Below are positions 26,663 through 37,000 of a stretch of 64,000 nucleotides of DNA, piece after piece. Both the position numbers and the translations under genes were made by a program. The DNA comes from Lachnospiraceae bacterium XBB2008 (GTDB lineage: Bacteria > Bacillota > Clostridia > Lachnospirales > Lachnospiraceae): the NCBI GenBank assembly GCA_900102235.1, contig FMVL01000007.1, positions 124,001 through 188,000 on the forward strand, read 5' to 3'. Within the stretch, counting starts at the first letter, position 1, and every line of letters begins with the position of its first letter. A model generated the notes under the pieces. It did no database searches. It saw only the letters and a list, made by a program, of their open reading frames with translations, and had not been told where the DNA came from.

Positions 26663-28054
26663 CTACCTGCGGCGTCTTCGGCCGGACGAACGATGATTAT
26701 CGTACACCACATATCCGAGGATCAGGAGTACGAGCAAAATGCATACTGCCAGGATCACTGCTATTACGATAAATGCAGTGTCGGGTTTTACCTCTTCATC
26801 CGGACGCTCTATCTCGGTCGCTTCATCGTATCTGCTTATGTCCGAATAGGCCGAGATGCCTCCGTCAGATCCGTTTTGGATATCCGTTGTCTGGGAGATG
26901 CCTTCCGCAGGCTGTCCCTGGTCTTCTTCCTCCGGTGCCGGGGCTTTTGCCATATAATACGGCGCCGATTCGGAATCCAGATTATAGAGATTGTATACCT
27001 TAAATATCACATACATATCCCTTTCCGCACTTACGGGGATAGTGGTGTGTATCGTATCCGTCAGGATGGCATCGCCGATAAGTTCTCCCTCATCATCCAT
27101 CCACCGGTATCGCTCGGACCAGTGTATCCCTCCGTCAGTCGAATACGAATAATACAGCATCCTGCAGTCATCGTCGTGTGCCTTGATCTCGACATCTGTC
27201 CATGTGCCGCCTTCCGCCTCATACGGTTCACCGTAAACGACCGACTCAAGGACAGGATCCGTATCATCCGGTCTGACAACGGAAGTGGGTACGGGAGTCT
27301 CCTCATATGTCATGTCGGAATAGTCCACACCGAGCTCATCGGACCGAAGACCGTAATACATCGCTACGCAGGTGGCATCAAGGATACCGTATTTAACCAG
27401 CATATCGTGATGATCGTAAAACTCCTCGTCATTATAATTATCAAGGTGACAGTGTTCTATGATGATGCCGGGCATATCAACCTCATCCGCCATGCGAAGG
27501 ACACCGTAATAATTCGTACCCTTACTGTTTAACCTGGTCTTGATGCCTCTGTCATAAAGTCCGAGATCGGTAAGTGCGCGCATCTCTATCTTCGCAAAGT
27601 CCATTCCGCGCGCATACTTGCTGTCAAATGCGGATACCCAGCATTCCGCGCCGTACATGTCATGATCCGCAGACATGTTAAAGTGAAGGCAGAAAAAGAA
27701 ATCAGCCCCGACTTCCGCTGCATAATCAACACGTTCTTCAAGAGACATATCAACATCCGACGTACGTGTCATGAATACTTCTATACCTTCATATTTCGCC
27801 AGTTCTTCACGCATCGCTTCGGCGACGATGAGCGTCATGTCCTTTTCAAGATAACCGTTATAGTCCGCTCCGAGATTCTCTCCGCCGTGTCCCGGATCTA
27901 TACAGATGCGTACGACATCGGGATCGACTTTTACTTCGGGAATGACCGCAGAGCCGATCGCAAAAAAAGCGCAGACAAACACAACAGCCGAAAGGATCGC
28001 TGTCATGAGCAGTCCCGATATGCATGCTTTTTTGCCCGTAAAGACTTCTTTCAT
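26663..28054 (-). CDS. N-acetylmuramoyl-L-alanine amidase, membrane-anchored (Amidase_3)
   Basis: 463 residues from the ATG at 28054. An N-terminal membrane helix (about 12-36) is followed by an Amidase_3 domain (about 48-235) with zinc ligands in DPGHGGENLGA, the Glu of GYLEKDMTL and LHFNMSA, and the catalytic Glu in GIIIEHCHLDN. A variable spacer follows, then a second hydrophobic helix near the C-terminus (AFIVIAVILAVCILLVLLILGYVVY) and a basic tail. It should cleave the bond between MurNAc and L-Ala. A longer frame reaches 28132, but it would run through the upstream terminator hairpin and into the preceding gene, so the ATG is preferred, though no good SD stands before it. Confidence 0.85.
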   Translation of the reverse strand: MKEVFTGKKACISGLLMTAILSAVVFVCAFFAIGSAVIPEVKVDPDVVRICIDPGHGGENLGADYNGYLEKDMTLIVAEAMREELAKYEGIEVFMTRTSDVDMSLEERVDYAAEVGADFFFCLHFNMSADHDMYGAECWVSAFDSKYARGMDFAKIEMRALTDLGLYDRGIKTRLNSKGTNYYGVLRMADEVDMPGIIIEHCHLDNYNDEEFYDHHDMLVKYGILDATCVAMYYGLRSDELGVDYSDMTYEETPVPTSVVRPDDTDPVLESVVYGEPYEAEGGTWTDVEIKAHDDDCRMLYYSYSTDGGIHWSERYRWMDDEGELIGDAILTDTIHTTIPVSAERDMYVIFKVYNLYNLDSESAPYYMAKAPAPEEEDQGQPAEGISQTTDIQNGSDGGISAYSDISRYDEATEIERPDEEVKPDTAFIVIAVILAVCILLVLLILGYVVYDNHRSSGRRRRR

Positions 28055-28058
28055 ACGC

Positions 28059-28086
28059 AAAAAACCGGCCCCTGTTCGGAGCCGGT
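28059..28086 (-). terminator. terminator after the carB-to-coiled-coil operon
   Basis: On the minus strand ACCGGCTCC-GAACA-GGGGCCGGT is a 9-pair stem (one G-U pair) followed by T-runs. It begins 15 bases after the coiled-coil gene stop and ends 4 bases before the amidase ATG, an unusually tight position. Confidence 0.8.
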
Positions 28087-28100
28087 CATATTGATCACTG

Positions 28101-28721
28101 TTATTCATCTTCTGCAGGAGCACTTGATTCATGCTCTGAGGGAATAGGTGCTATGACGTTTGATACATCCTGCATGATATCGGCATCAGGATGCAGCTCC
28201 GCTCTGTTAGAGGTAACCACATCATGGTAGGCTGCTATGGACCTCATAAAATCCTCATAGTGAGCATAAGTAGTGTTCATGGTAGCCGTCATAAGGCTGT
28301 CAAGATGCTCGAGCATATCATCAAGATACTGCATTGCGGCACTCTTAACATTATTGGCTTCTATGGTGGCTCTGTCGATGATCTGCTGAGCCTGCTCGGA
28401 AGCGATCGTAACCACTTCATTGGCCTGAGCATAGGCCTGCTTCATGATCTCCTGTTCGGAGATGAGCTGTTTGGTCTGGTCAGCAGTATCCTTAAGCAGT
28501 TTATCAGCTCTTTCGCGTGCTTTCTGAAGGATTTCTTCTCTCTGAGCTATGATCTTCTGGTACTGTCTGATCTCTTCGGGAGTGCGGTTACGAAGCTCGC
28601 GCAGATGCTCATCGATCTCTTCCTTATTGACGATGATGTTGATCTTGGACAAAGGCTGATACTTACAGCTGTCTATATAATCTTCTAATTCTTCTATCTT
28701 CTGTTCGATCTTACTGCTCAT
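28101..28721 (-). CDS. coiled-coil protein, DivIVA/ATP-synthase-subunit-H-like
   Basis: 206 residues, very rich in Glu, Gln, Lys and Ala. A long amphipathic helix or coiled coil spans about 55-150 ([42 protein letters not shown]), with no membrane segment and an acidic tail. Such proteins are often annotated as vacuolar ATP synthase subunit H or as DivIVA-like; neither function is shown here. Its ATG overlaps the coaD stop by 4 bases. In Lachnospiraceae a protein of this kind commonly follows coaD (from memory), which suggests a conserved unknown role. Confidence 0.72.
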   Translation of the reverse strand: MSSKIEQKIEELEDYIDSCKYQPLSKINIIVNKEEIDEHLRELRNRTPEEIRQYQKIIAQREEILQKARERADKLLKDTADQTKQLISEQEIMKQAYAQANEVVTIASEQAQQIIDRATIEANNVKSAAMQYLDDMLEHLDSLMTATMNTTYAHYEDFMRSIAAYHDVVTSNRAELHPDADIMQDVSNVIAPIPSEHESSAPAEDE

Positions 28722-29221
28722 TTAATTATGGCTCCTGTATCAATTCCATATTTCTCATATACTCTTGCCGCTATCTGCTCGGGTACGCTGCAGGTGATGT
28801 CACCGCCGTAACTTGCGATCTCCTTGACTACGGAACTGCTCAGATAAGCATACTGAAGGCTCGTAGTCAGAAACATCGTATCTACCTTACCATCGGAAAA
28901 CTTGCGGTTGGTCTGAGCGATCTGGAGTTCATACTCAAAATCTGTCACAGCCCGCAGACCTCTGATCAGGACATTGATCCCTTTATCAAGAGCATATTGA
29001 AGAGTGAGTCCGCTGAATGCCTCGACATGGACATTCGGAATGTCAGATGTCACTTCCTTTAACATATTAACACGCTCATCAACAGAAAACAACGAACTTT
29101 TTGCCGAATTGTTGAGCACGCTCACGTACAGTTCATCGAAAATATCGGCTGCCCTTCTAATGATATCAAGATGACCGTAAGTGACCGGATCGAAGCTTCC
29201 GGGATATATGGCTGCCTTCAT
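28718..29221 (-). CDS. coaD: phosphopantetheine adenylyltransferase
   Basis: 167 residues, normal length. It makes dephospho-CoA from 4'-phosphopantetheine and ATP. The nucleotidyltransferase motif [19 protein letters not shown] (residues 6-24, TxGH-type) and the second motif [19 protein letters not shown] are present, as is [16 protein letters not shown]. It follows rsmD, a very common order in Firmicutes. Confidence 0.97.
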   Translation of the reverse strand: MKAAIYPGSFDPVTYGHLDIIRRAADIFDELYVSVLNNSAKSSLFSVDERVNMLKEVTSDIPNVHVEAFSGLTLQYALDKGINVLIRGLRAVTDFEYELQIAQTNRKFSDGKVDTMFLTTSLQYAYLSSSVVKEIASYGGDITCSVPEQIAARVYEKYGIDTGAIIK

Positions 29222-29251
29222 AACTCAGTCTCCTCCTTTTATGAGGGATTA

Positions 29252-29806
29252 TCACGCCTGCCTTGTCAACCACACGTGTTTGTTGGTCTTGTAACACTTC
29301 TCTTTCAGTATATCAAATCCGTATTCCGATGCAAAAGAAAAATCGGTATCGATAAGGGCTTCGATGATTATGATCGTATCCTCGTTCACATATGACATCT
29401 TCGAGAGGACTCCGAGAAGACTCCTCTCCATCCCGGCTTCGTAAGGAGGATCGGCAAAAACGACATCCACCGCCTTCTCGTGGATCATATTGAGAGCCGT
29501 GCAGGCATCCTGTTTAAAGATCGTGGATCTCTGATCAAGCTTGGTAAAGCTGAGATTGTTCTTTATGCACTGAATGCATGCCTGATCCCTGTCTATGAAA
29601 TATGCATGCGATGCCCCTCTGGACAGAGCTTCTATGCCGATGGCTCCGCTGCCGCTGCAAACATCCACAAACACGCAGTCCGGGATGTAACTCTGAAGCA
29701 TGTTGAACAGAGTCTCCTTGATCCTGTCGGTCGTGGGACGGGTATCATTACCTTTTGGAGTTGAGAGCGGCATGCTGCGTGCCGTTCCCGCTATCACACG
29801 CATCAT
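29252..29806 (-). CDS. rsmD: 16S rRNA (guanine966-N2)-methyltransferase
   Basis: 184 residues, normal length. It methylates G966 of 16S rRNA with SAM. Conserved parts: RVIAGTARSMPLSTPKG at the start, the SAM pocket FVDVCSGSGAIGIEALSRGA and the catalytic DPPYEAG. It overlaps parC by 4 bases (ATGA). Either of two consecutive Met codons may start translation. Confidence 0.95.
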   Translation of the reverse strand: MMRVIAGTARSMPLSTPKGNDTRPTTDRIKETLFNMLQSYIPDCVFVDVCSGSGAIGIEALSRGASHAYFIDRDQACIQCIKNNLSFTKLDQRSTIFKQDACTALNMIHEKAVDVVFADPPYEAGMERSLLGVLSKMSYVNEDTIIIIEALIDTDFSFASEYGFDILKEKCYKTNKHVWLTRQA

Positions 29807-32052
29807 ACTCTCACCTTTGTTCCCTTGCTGTCTCTGGTTCCGAGTTTTAATCTGGAGAGTTCGAGCTGTTTTCCGTTATGCTCGATCGTCAGGTCTTCCT
29901 GACCGATCTGAATGTAATATACAGCCTCTACTTTATCTCCGGGGTTGAGTTTCATGCCTCGTACGCCGACCGCAGTCTTCTTTTTCTCGGGGATGGTCTC
30001 GGGATCGAACCTTAAGAAAAAGCCTCCGGATGTGCGCATGATGATGCTCTTTAAGTCAACGAATTTGATGACGCTGACTACCTCATCTCCGTCCATCAGA
30101 TTGGTCGCAGCTACCGTTCTCTTGGATACATCAAACTCACCGCCGCTTACGACCTTGCACATGCTGTTGGCAGTCACAAATATGAGCCTGTAGAGATTCA
30201 GATCGGACTGAGAAGCAGCATATACTATGAACTCCGATTCGGCGGAGAAATTGCTGACATTGTCGATAGGCACACCCTTATCACGGAACTTGCCGAAGGG
30301 AAGATCCTTAACCTTGACGGAGTGAAGCTGGCCGGTATTGGTAAATATGACGATCTTACCAGTATTCTTGCACTGGAACACAAACCTGTTCTCTTCATAA
30401 GCCGTCTCTTTGTTACGCTCGAATGTAGGCATGTCTATGATCCTTGCATAACCGAAACGGTCCATGAGGAACATCACATCCATCTCTTCGGCTTCTTTTT
30501 CAACATAAACGGCTTCTTCCGCATTGGTTATCTCGGTACGGCGCTTACGCGCGTATTTCTTCTTGAATTCATCGAGGTCATTGATGAGGACCTGCATCAT
30601 TGAATCGCGGCTCTCCAAGATATCCTCATACCTGTAGATATTGGCTACCGTCTCATCATGCTCTTTGATCAGCGCTTCGATCTCGAGACCGATCAGTTTA
30701 TACAGACGCATCTCAAGGATCGCATTGGCCTGCTTCTCGGTAAACATGAGCTGTGCAGCCATGCCCTGCGATTCTCTGGACTTGAACTTAATGCCCGTGG
30801 TATCGCCTTCGACCAGACATTTCTTGGCCATGGCACGGTCCTTGGAACCGCGCAGGATCTCAATGATCAGATCGATGACGTTACATGCCTTGATGAGACC
30901 CTCCTGAATCTCTCTTTTCTCGAGTTCCTTATTCAGCAGCGTGTTGTATTTGCGTGTGGCTACCTCGATCTGGAAGTCCACATTGGCTTTAAGGATACTT
31001 TTAAGCCCCATCGTTTCGGGACGGCCGTTACAGATGGCCAGCATGTTCACACCGAACGTATCCTCAAGTCTGGTCTTCTTGTAGAGCAGATTCTTAAGGT
31101 TCTCGATATCGGCATCCTTCTTGAGTTCCAGAACGATCCTGATGCCTTCTTTGGATGACTGGTTGGAAATATCCACGATATCCGTGGTCTTGCGGCTCTC
31201 AACAAGATCTGCGACATCAAGCAGGAACTTGCCGATGTTCATTCCGATCATCGTATACGGTATCTCGGTGATCACGAGGTTCACCTTGCCGCCTTTTGCC
31301 TTCTCTTCTTCTATGCGTCCGCGGATACGGATCTTGCCCATACCCGTTTCATATATCTCTCTTAACTCATCCTTGTTGATGACGATGCCGCCCGTAGGGA
31401 AGTCAGGGCCCTTGATATATCTCATGAGCTGAGCCGTAGAGAGTTCGGGATCGTTCATATATGCTTTGGTGGCATCTATTACCTCACCAAGATTATGAGG
31501 AGGTGTTGATGTCGCCATACCTACCGCGATGCCCTCGGATCCGTTTACAAGGAAGTTGGGGATACGCACAGGCAGTACGCTCGGTTCCTTCTCGGTCTCA
31601 TCGAAGTTAGGCACGAAATCAACGACATCCTTATCCAGGTCCCCAAGGAAAGCTTCCTCGGTGATCTTCTCAAGACGCGCCTCGGTGTACCTCATCGCAG
31701 CGGCTCCGTCGCCCTCGATATTGCCGAAGTTACCGTGTCCGTCGACAAGAGGCAAGCCTTTCTTGAAGTCCTGGCTCATCACCACCAGAGCATCATAGAT
31801 GGAACTGTCGCCGTGTGGATGGTATTTACCCATCGTATCACCGACGATACGCGCGCTCTTACGATACGGCTTGTCCGAACGTATGCCCAGTTCATACATA
31901 TCATAGAGAGTCCTGCGCTGGACCGGTTTCAGACCGTCCCTTACATCGGGCAGCGCACGCGCGATTATGACGCTCATCGCATAATCTATGTAGTTCTTCT
32001 CCATTATCTCGGAGAACTCGGTTTTTAATATTCTGTCAAGACTAGTGTTCAT
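29803..32052 (-). CDS. parC: DNA topoisomerase IV subunit A (type IIA topoisomerase)
   Basis: 749 residues. The breakage-reunion domain (about 10-460) carries VIIARALPDVRDGLKPVQRR, the quinolone region YHPHGDSSIYDA and the catalytic Tyr in AAMRYTEARL. A beta-pinwheel C-terminal domain follows. The GyrA box (QRRGGxG) is absent and the protein is shorter than usual GyrA, which argues for ParC; dnaA/recF genes that normally accompany gyrase are not nearby. With ParE it decatenates sister chromosomes. It lies 8 bases after parE. Confidence 0.8.
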   Translation of the reverse strand: MNTSLDRILKTEFSEIMEKNYIDYAMSVIIARALPDVRDGLKPVQRRTLYDMYELGIRSDKPYRKSARIVGDTMGKYHPHGDSSIYDALVVMSQDFKKGLPLVDGHGNFGNIEGDGAAAMRYTEARLEKITEEAFLGDLDKDVVDFVPNFDETEKEPSVLPVRIPNFLVNGSEGIAVGMATSTPPHNLGEVIDATKAYMNDPELSTAQLMRYIKGPDFPTGGIVINKDELREIYETGMGKIRIRGRIEEEKAKGGKVNLVITEIPYTMIGMNIGKFLLDVADLVESRKTTDIVDISNQSSKEGIRIVLELKKDADIENLKNLLYKKTRLEDTFGVNMLAICNGRPETMGLKSILKANVDFQIEVATRKYNTLLNKELEKREIQEGLIKACNVIDLIIEILRGSKDRAMAKKCLVEGDTTGIKFKSRESQGMAAQLMFTEKQANAILEMRLYKLIGLEIEALIKEHDETVANIYRYEDILESRDSMMQVLINDLDEFKKKYARKRRTEITNAEEAVYVEKEAEEMDVMFLMDRFGYARIIDMPTFERNKETAYEENRFVFQCKNTGKIVIFTNTGQLHSVKVKDLPFGKFRDKGVPIDNVSNFSAESEFIVYAASQSDLNLYRLIFVTANSMCKVVSGGEFDVSKRTVAATNLMDGDEVVSVIKFVDLKSIIMRTSGGFFLRFDPETIPEKKKTAVGVRGMKLNPGDKVEAVYYIQIGQEDLTIEHNGKQLELSRLKLGTRDSKGTKVRV

Positions 32053-32060
32053 ATTTACCT

Positions 32061-33998
32061 TTAAATATCCAGTGCAGCATCAGCCGCATGTTCGTATATA
32101 AACTGCTTACGAGGCGCAACATCATTACCCATCAGGAGTCCGGTGATCTCTGAGGCCATGCGGGCATCCTCTATCTCGACCTGCTTAAGCAGTCTCCTGT
32201 CGGGATCAAGAGTAGTCTCCCACAGCTGCTCCGCATCCATCTCACCAAGGCCCTTGTATCTCTGAAGAGTGAAAGGTCCCTTGTGGACTTTGCGGTATTT
32301 TTCCAAAGCCGCATCATCATAGAGGTACTCTTCTTCACCGCGGGAAGGGATAGCCTTGTAAAGCGGTGGCATGGCTACATATACATGTCCTTCATAGATG
32401 AGTTCCGGCATGAATCTGTAGAAAAGAGTGAGCAGCAGAGTTGCTATGTGCGCACCGTCGACATCGGCATCGGCCATGATTATGATCTTGTCATAGCGGA
32501 GTTTCGTGATATCGAAGTCATTGCCGTATCCTTCCGAGAAACCGCAGCCGAAAGCGTTGATCATGGTTTTGATCTCGGCATTTCCGAGCACCTTGTCTAT
32601 GGATGCCTTCTCGACATTTAAGATCTTACCTCTTATGGGAAGGATGGCCTGATACATACGGTTACGCGCCATCTTGGCAGAGCCGCCCGCAGAATCACCC
32701 TCGACGATGAATATCTCGCACTTTGAGGCATCTTTGGATTCGCAGTTGGCCAGTTTTCCGTTGGAATCAAATGAAAACTTCTGCTTAGACAGCAGGTTGG
32801 TCCTGGTCTTTTCTTCTGCTTTACGGATCTTGGCTGCCTTCTCGGCACATCCGATGATCGACTTTAAGACCTCGAGATTACGGTCGAAGTATCTGACTAT
32901 CTCGTCTCCCACGACCTTGGAAACCACTTTGGCGGCATCCTGGTTATCGAGCTTGGTCTTGGTCTGACCTTCAAATCTGGGATCCGGATGCTTGATGGAT
33001 ACGATCGCGGTCATGCCGTTTCTCACATCGGCACCCGTGAAGTTCACATCCTTCTCTTTAAGGTTACCGAGTGTACGTGCATAGTTATTGATGACGGTCG
33101 TGAATATCTGCTTGAAACCGGTCAGATGAGTACCGCCTTCGGAATTGTAGATATTGTTACAGAAACCGAGTACATCCTCATGGAACTCGTTTACATACTG
33201 AAAAGCGACCTCGACCTCTATGCCTTCGCTCTCGCCTTTCAGATAGATAGGCTCATGAAGCGCCTCGCCTGTCTTATTGATCTCACGAACGAAACCGATG
33301 AGTCCGTCGGGCTCATGGAATTCGATGTGCTCAATTTCATCCTTGCGCTTATCCTCAAAGATGATCGTAAGCTCGGGATTTAAGTATGCGGTTTCATGCA
33401 TGCGGCTCTTAACATCATCTTCCTTGAACCTGGTCTTATCGAAGATGGTGTCGTCTGGCAGGAAATTGACCTTGGTACCGGTGCTCCTGGTCTTTCCCAC
33501 TACGGGCAGTAAGCCGTTTTCAAGTTCGGTGGTGGGGATGCCCCGCGCATATGAATCCCTGTATATGCATCCTCCGGTCTTAACCTCTACGGTCAGATAC
33601 TCCGACAGGGCGTTAACAACGGATGAGCCCACACCATGAAGACCGCCGCTGGTCTTGTAAGCCTGATTATCAAACTTACCGCCTGCGTGAAGCGTCGTGA
33701 ATACCAGACGTTCCGCGGAAATGCCTTTTTCATGCATGCCTACGGGAATACCTCTACCGTTATCCTCAACGGTAGCCGAACCGTCGGCTTCGAGGGTGAC
33801 CCATATCTTGTCGCAGTGACCTGCGAGATGCTCGTCCACGGAGTTATCGACGATCTCATATATCAGGTGGTTAAGGCCCTTGGTGGAAACGGAGCCGATG
33901 TACATACCGGGACGTACACGTACCGCTTCAAGGCCTTCCAGGACATGTATCGAGGAAGCGTCATATATATCTTCCCTGGGTGTTTCAGTCTTAGCCAT
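32061..33998 (-). CDS. parE: DNA topoisomerase IV subunit B
   Basis: 645 residues. The GHKL ATPase domain shows EIVDNSVDEHLAGHC, VEDNGRGIPVG and SGGLHGVGSSVVNALS. The Toprim domain shows FIVEGDSAGGSAKMARNR and MADADVDGAHIATLLLT. The length and pairing with a GyrA-box-less partner fit ParE, although GyrB cannot be fully excluded by sequence reading alone. It is read 11 bases after carB. Confidence 0.8.
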   Translation of the reverse strand: MAKTETPREDIYDASSIHVLEGLEAVRVRPGMYIGSVSTKGLNHLIYEIVDNSVDEHLAGHCDKIWVTLEADGSATVEDNGRGIPVGMHEKGISAERLVFTTLHAGGKFDNQAYKTSGGLHGVGSSVVNALSEYLTVEVKTGGCIYRDSYARGIPTTELENGLLPVVGKTRSTGTKVNFLPDDTIFDKTRFKEDDVKSRMHETAYLNPELTIIFEDKRKDEIEHIEFHEPDGLIGFVREINKTGEALHEPIYLKGESEGIEVEVAFQYVNEFHEDVLGFCNNIYNSEGGTHLTGFKQIFTTVINNYARTLGNLKEKDVNFTGADVRNGMTAIVSIKHPDPRFEGQTKTKLDNQDAAKVVSKVVGDEIVRYFDRNLEVLKSIIGCAEKAAKIRKAEEKTRTNLLSKQKFSFDSNGKLANCESKDASKCEIFIVEGDSAGGSAKMARNRMYQAILPIRGKILNVEKASIDKVLGNAEIKTMINAFGCGFSEGYGNDFDITKLRYDKIIIMADADVDGAHIATLLLTLFYRFMPELIYEGHVYVAMPPLYKAIPSRGEEEYLYDDAALEKYRKVHKGPFTLQRYKGLGEMDAEQLWETTLDPDRRLLKQVEIEDARMASEITGLLMGNDVAPRKQFIYEHAADAALDI

Positions 33999-34009
33999 CT
34001 TATCTCCGA

Positions 34010-37000
34010 TCAGTGTATCTCTTCATGTAAAGCCTGAAGTGATTTGATCTCTCCGGCATCATGAGTCTTGACGTATTTGATCCCGTCTGCCGTAGCCATG
34101 GCTGCGGCTATCGTGGTGATATAGGGGATCCTTGCCTTGATGGCAGCCTTTCTCAAGTAACTGTCGTCATGTACGCTGTCCTTTCCGACAGGTGAATTGA
34201 TGACAAGATCTATATCACCGTTAGTTATCATATCCGATACATTGGGTCTGCCTTCGTAGAGTTTGTTGACTCTGGTGACAGGGATGCCCGCTTCACGGAT
34301 CAGGTTGCAGGTGCCTTCGGTAGCCACGATGTTGAACCCGTCTTCATAGAAGCTTCTTGCAACCTCAACGACCTCATTCTTATCCTTGCGGTTAACGGAA
34401 ATGAGTACCGTTCCCTCGGTGGGAAGAGGTGACTGAACACCTTCCTGCGACTTGAAGAATGCTTCACCGTAAGAATGGCTGAGTCCGAGTACTTCACCGG
34501 TGGAACGCATTTCGGGTCCGAGCACGGGATCAACCTCCTGGAACATGTTGAACGGGAACGCTGCTTCCTTTACGCCGTAATACGGAATGGTCTTTTCCTT
34601 AAGTTCCGGTACGGGTGAAGGTCTTCCTGTCAGATGCGATGTGATGATATCCGTTGCTATCGGTACCATGCGGACGTTGCAGACCTTGGAAACGAGCGGT
34701 ACGGTACGGCTCGCTCTGGGATTGGCCTCGAGCACGAATACCTTGCCATTCTCGATCGCATACTGCATGTTCATCAAACCTTCAACATGCATCTCTTCCG
34801 CTATCTTGCGTGTATATTCCTTAATGGTCTCGAGATTCTCGGGACTGATATGTACGGAAGGAATGATACATGCGGAGTCACCGGAGTGAACTCCCGCAAG
34901 CTCGATATGCTCCATGACCGCAGGTACAAAAGCATGTGTTCCGTCGCTTATCGCATCGGATTCACACTCGAGCGCATGGTTTAAGAACCTGTCTATAAGT
35001 ATGGGTCTGTCGGGTGTAACGCCGACCGCAGCCTGCATATAGTCGGACATGGCCGCATCATCATATACAACCTCCATTCCGCGTCCGCCGAGGACATATG
35101 AAGGACGTACCATTACGGGATATCCGATGCGTCCGGCTATCTCGATGGCTTCTTCCACGGTAGTGGCCATTCCGGACTCGGGCATCGGTATTCCGAGCTT
35201 ATCCATCATGGCTCTGAACTGGTCTCTGTCCTCTGCCAGATCGATGACCGAGGGAGGTGTACCGAGGATCTTAACACCGTTTGCTTCAAGCTCGCTCGCA
35301 AGATTAAGCGGTGTCTGTCCGCCAAATTGCGCGATCACACCGAGAGGCTTCTCCTTGTTGTATATGCTGAGTACATCCTCAAGGGTAAGGGGCTCGAAAT
35401 AGAGCTTATCAGATGTATCGTAGTCTGTCGAAACGGTCTCGGGATTGCAGTTAACGATGATGGTCTCAAATCCGAGTTTCTTGAGCGCAAGTGCAGCATG
35501 TACGCAGCAGTAATCGAACTCGATACCCTGACCTATACGGTTCGGACCGCCGCCGAGTATCATGATCTTCTTATTGCCGGATACGGGATCCTTATCTTCT
35601 CCGTTGTATGTGGAGTAGTAATATGCGCTGTTCTCAGTTCCGCTGACATGAACGCCTTCCCAGACTTCATTGACGCCGAGAGCCATTCTCCTGTTCCTGA
35701 TATCCGCTTCGGGTATCTCAAGGATCTGGCTTAAGTATTTATCGGAGAAACCGTTCTTCTTGGCGGATATGAGTTTGTCATCGGCAGGAAGCGCACCCTT
35801 GCCACTGATGAGTTCCTCCTCTTCCTGAACGAGTTCGAGCATCTGCTCGATGAAGTACTTCTTAACTTTGGTCAGCTCATAGATCTCATCTACGGTCGCG
35901 CCTTTTCTCAACGCTTCATACATCAGGAAGTGTCTCTCGCTGGAAGGAGCCGAAAGTCTCTTTAAGAGTTCTCCCTTGGTAAGAGTATCGAAATTCTTCG
36001 CATGTCCGAGACCGTATCTGCCTGTCTCAAGAGATCTGATAGCCTTCTGGAAAGCCTCTTTGTAAGTCTTGCCTATGCTCATGACTTCACCGACGGCTCT
36101 CATCTGGGTACCGAGCTTGTCTTCAACTCCCTTGAATTTCTCGAATGCCCATCTGGCAAACTTGATAACGACATAATCGCCGTCGGGTCTGTATTTATCC
36201 AGAGTGCCGTACTTGCCGCAGGTGATGTCCTTAAGGGTCAGTCCGCATGCAAGATATGCGGATACGAGTGCGATCGGGAATCCGGTAGCCTTGCTGGCTA
36301 GTGCCGAAGACCTCGACGTACGGGGATTGATCTCTATAACGATGATCCTGTCGGATACGGGATCATGCGCGAACTGTACGTTGGTACCGCCGATGACCTG
36401 AACCTTGTCAACGATCTTGTAAGCCTGCTCCTGCAGACGGTCCATGACCTCCTGAGAGATCGTGAGCATGGGAGCCGCACAGAATGAATCTCCGGTGTGA
36501 ACACCCATGGGATCGATATTCTCGATAAAGCAGACCGTGATCATGTTTCCTTCAGAGTCACGGACTACTTCGAGTTCAAGTTCTTCCCATCCGATAATGG
36601 ATTCTTCCACAAGAACCTGTCCTACTATGGAAGCCTGAAGGCCTCTGGCGCATACGGTCTGCAGTTCCTCTCTGTTATATACAAGGCCGCCGCCTGCACC
36701 GCCCATCGTATAAGCGGGACGGAGGACTACGGGATATCCGAGTTCCTCTGCTATGCTGAGAGCTTCTTCAACCGAGTAGGCCACCTGAGAACGGGCCATC
36801 TCGATACCCAGTTCGTTCATGGTATTCTTAAACTCGATACGGTCTTCACCTCGCTCTATGGCATCTACCTGAACACCTATGACCTTAACATTGTATTTGT
36901 CCAATATTCCGGCCTTATTCAGTTCTGCGCAGAGGTTGAGTCCGGACTGACCGCCCAGATTAGGGAGAAGCGCATCGGGGCGTTCCTTGGCTATGATCTG

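Noticed and set aside
26543-27532. Plus-strand open frame of 329 codons opposite the amidase and tyrS start
   Set aside because: It is antisense to two real genes, rich in Arg, Ile and His and without any domain.
29803-33998. Calling the topoisomerase pair gyrA-gyrB
   Set aside because: The GyrA box was not found, the A subunit is short, and no dnaA-dnaN-recF neighbourhood is present. ParC/ParE is preferred, but not proven.
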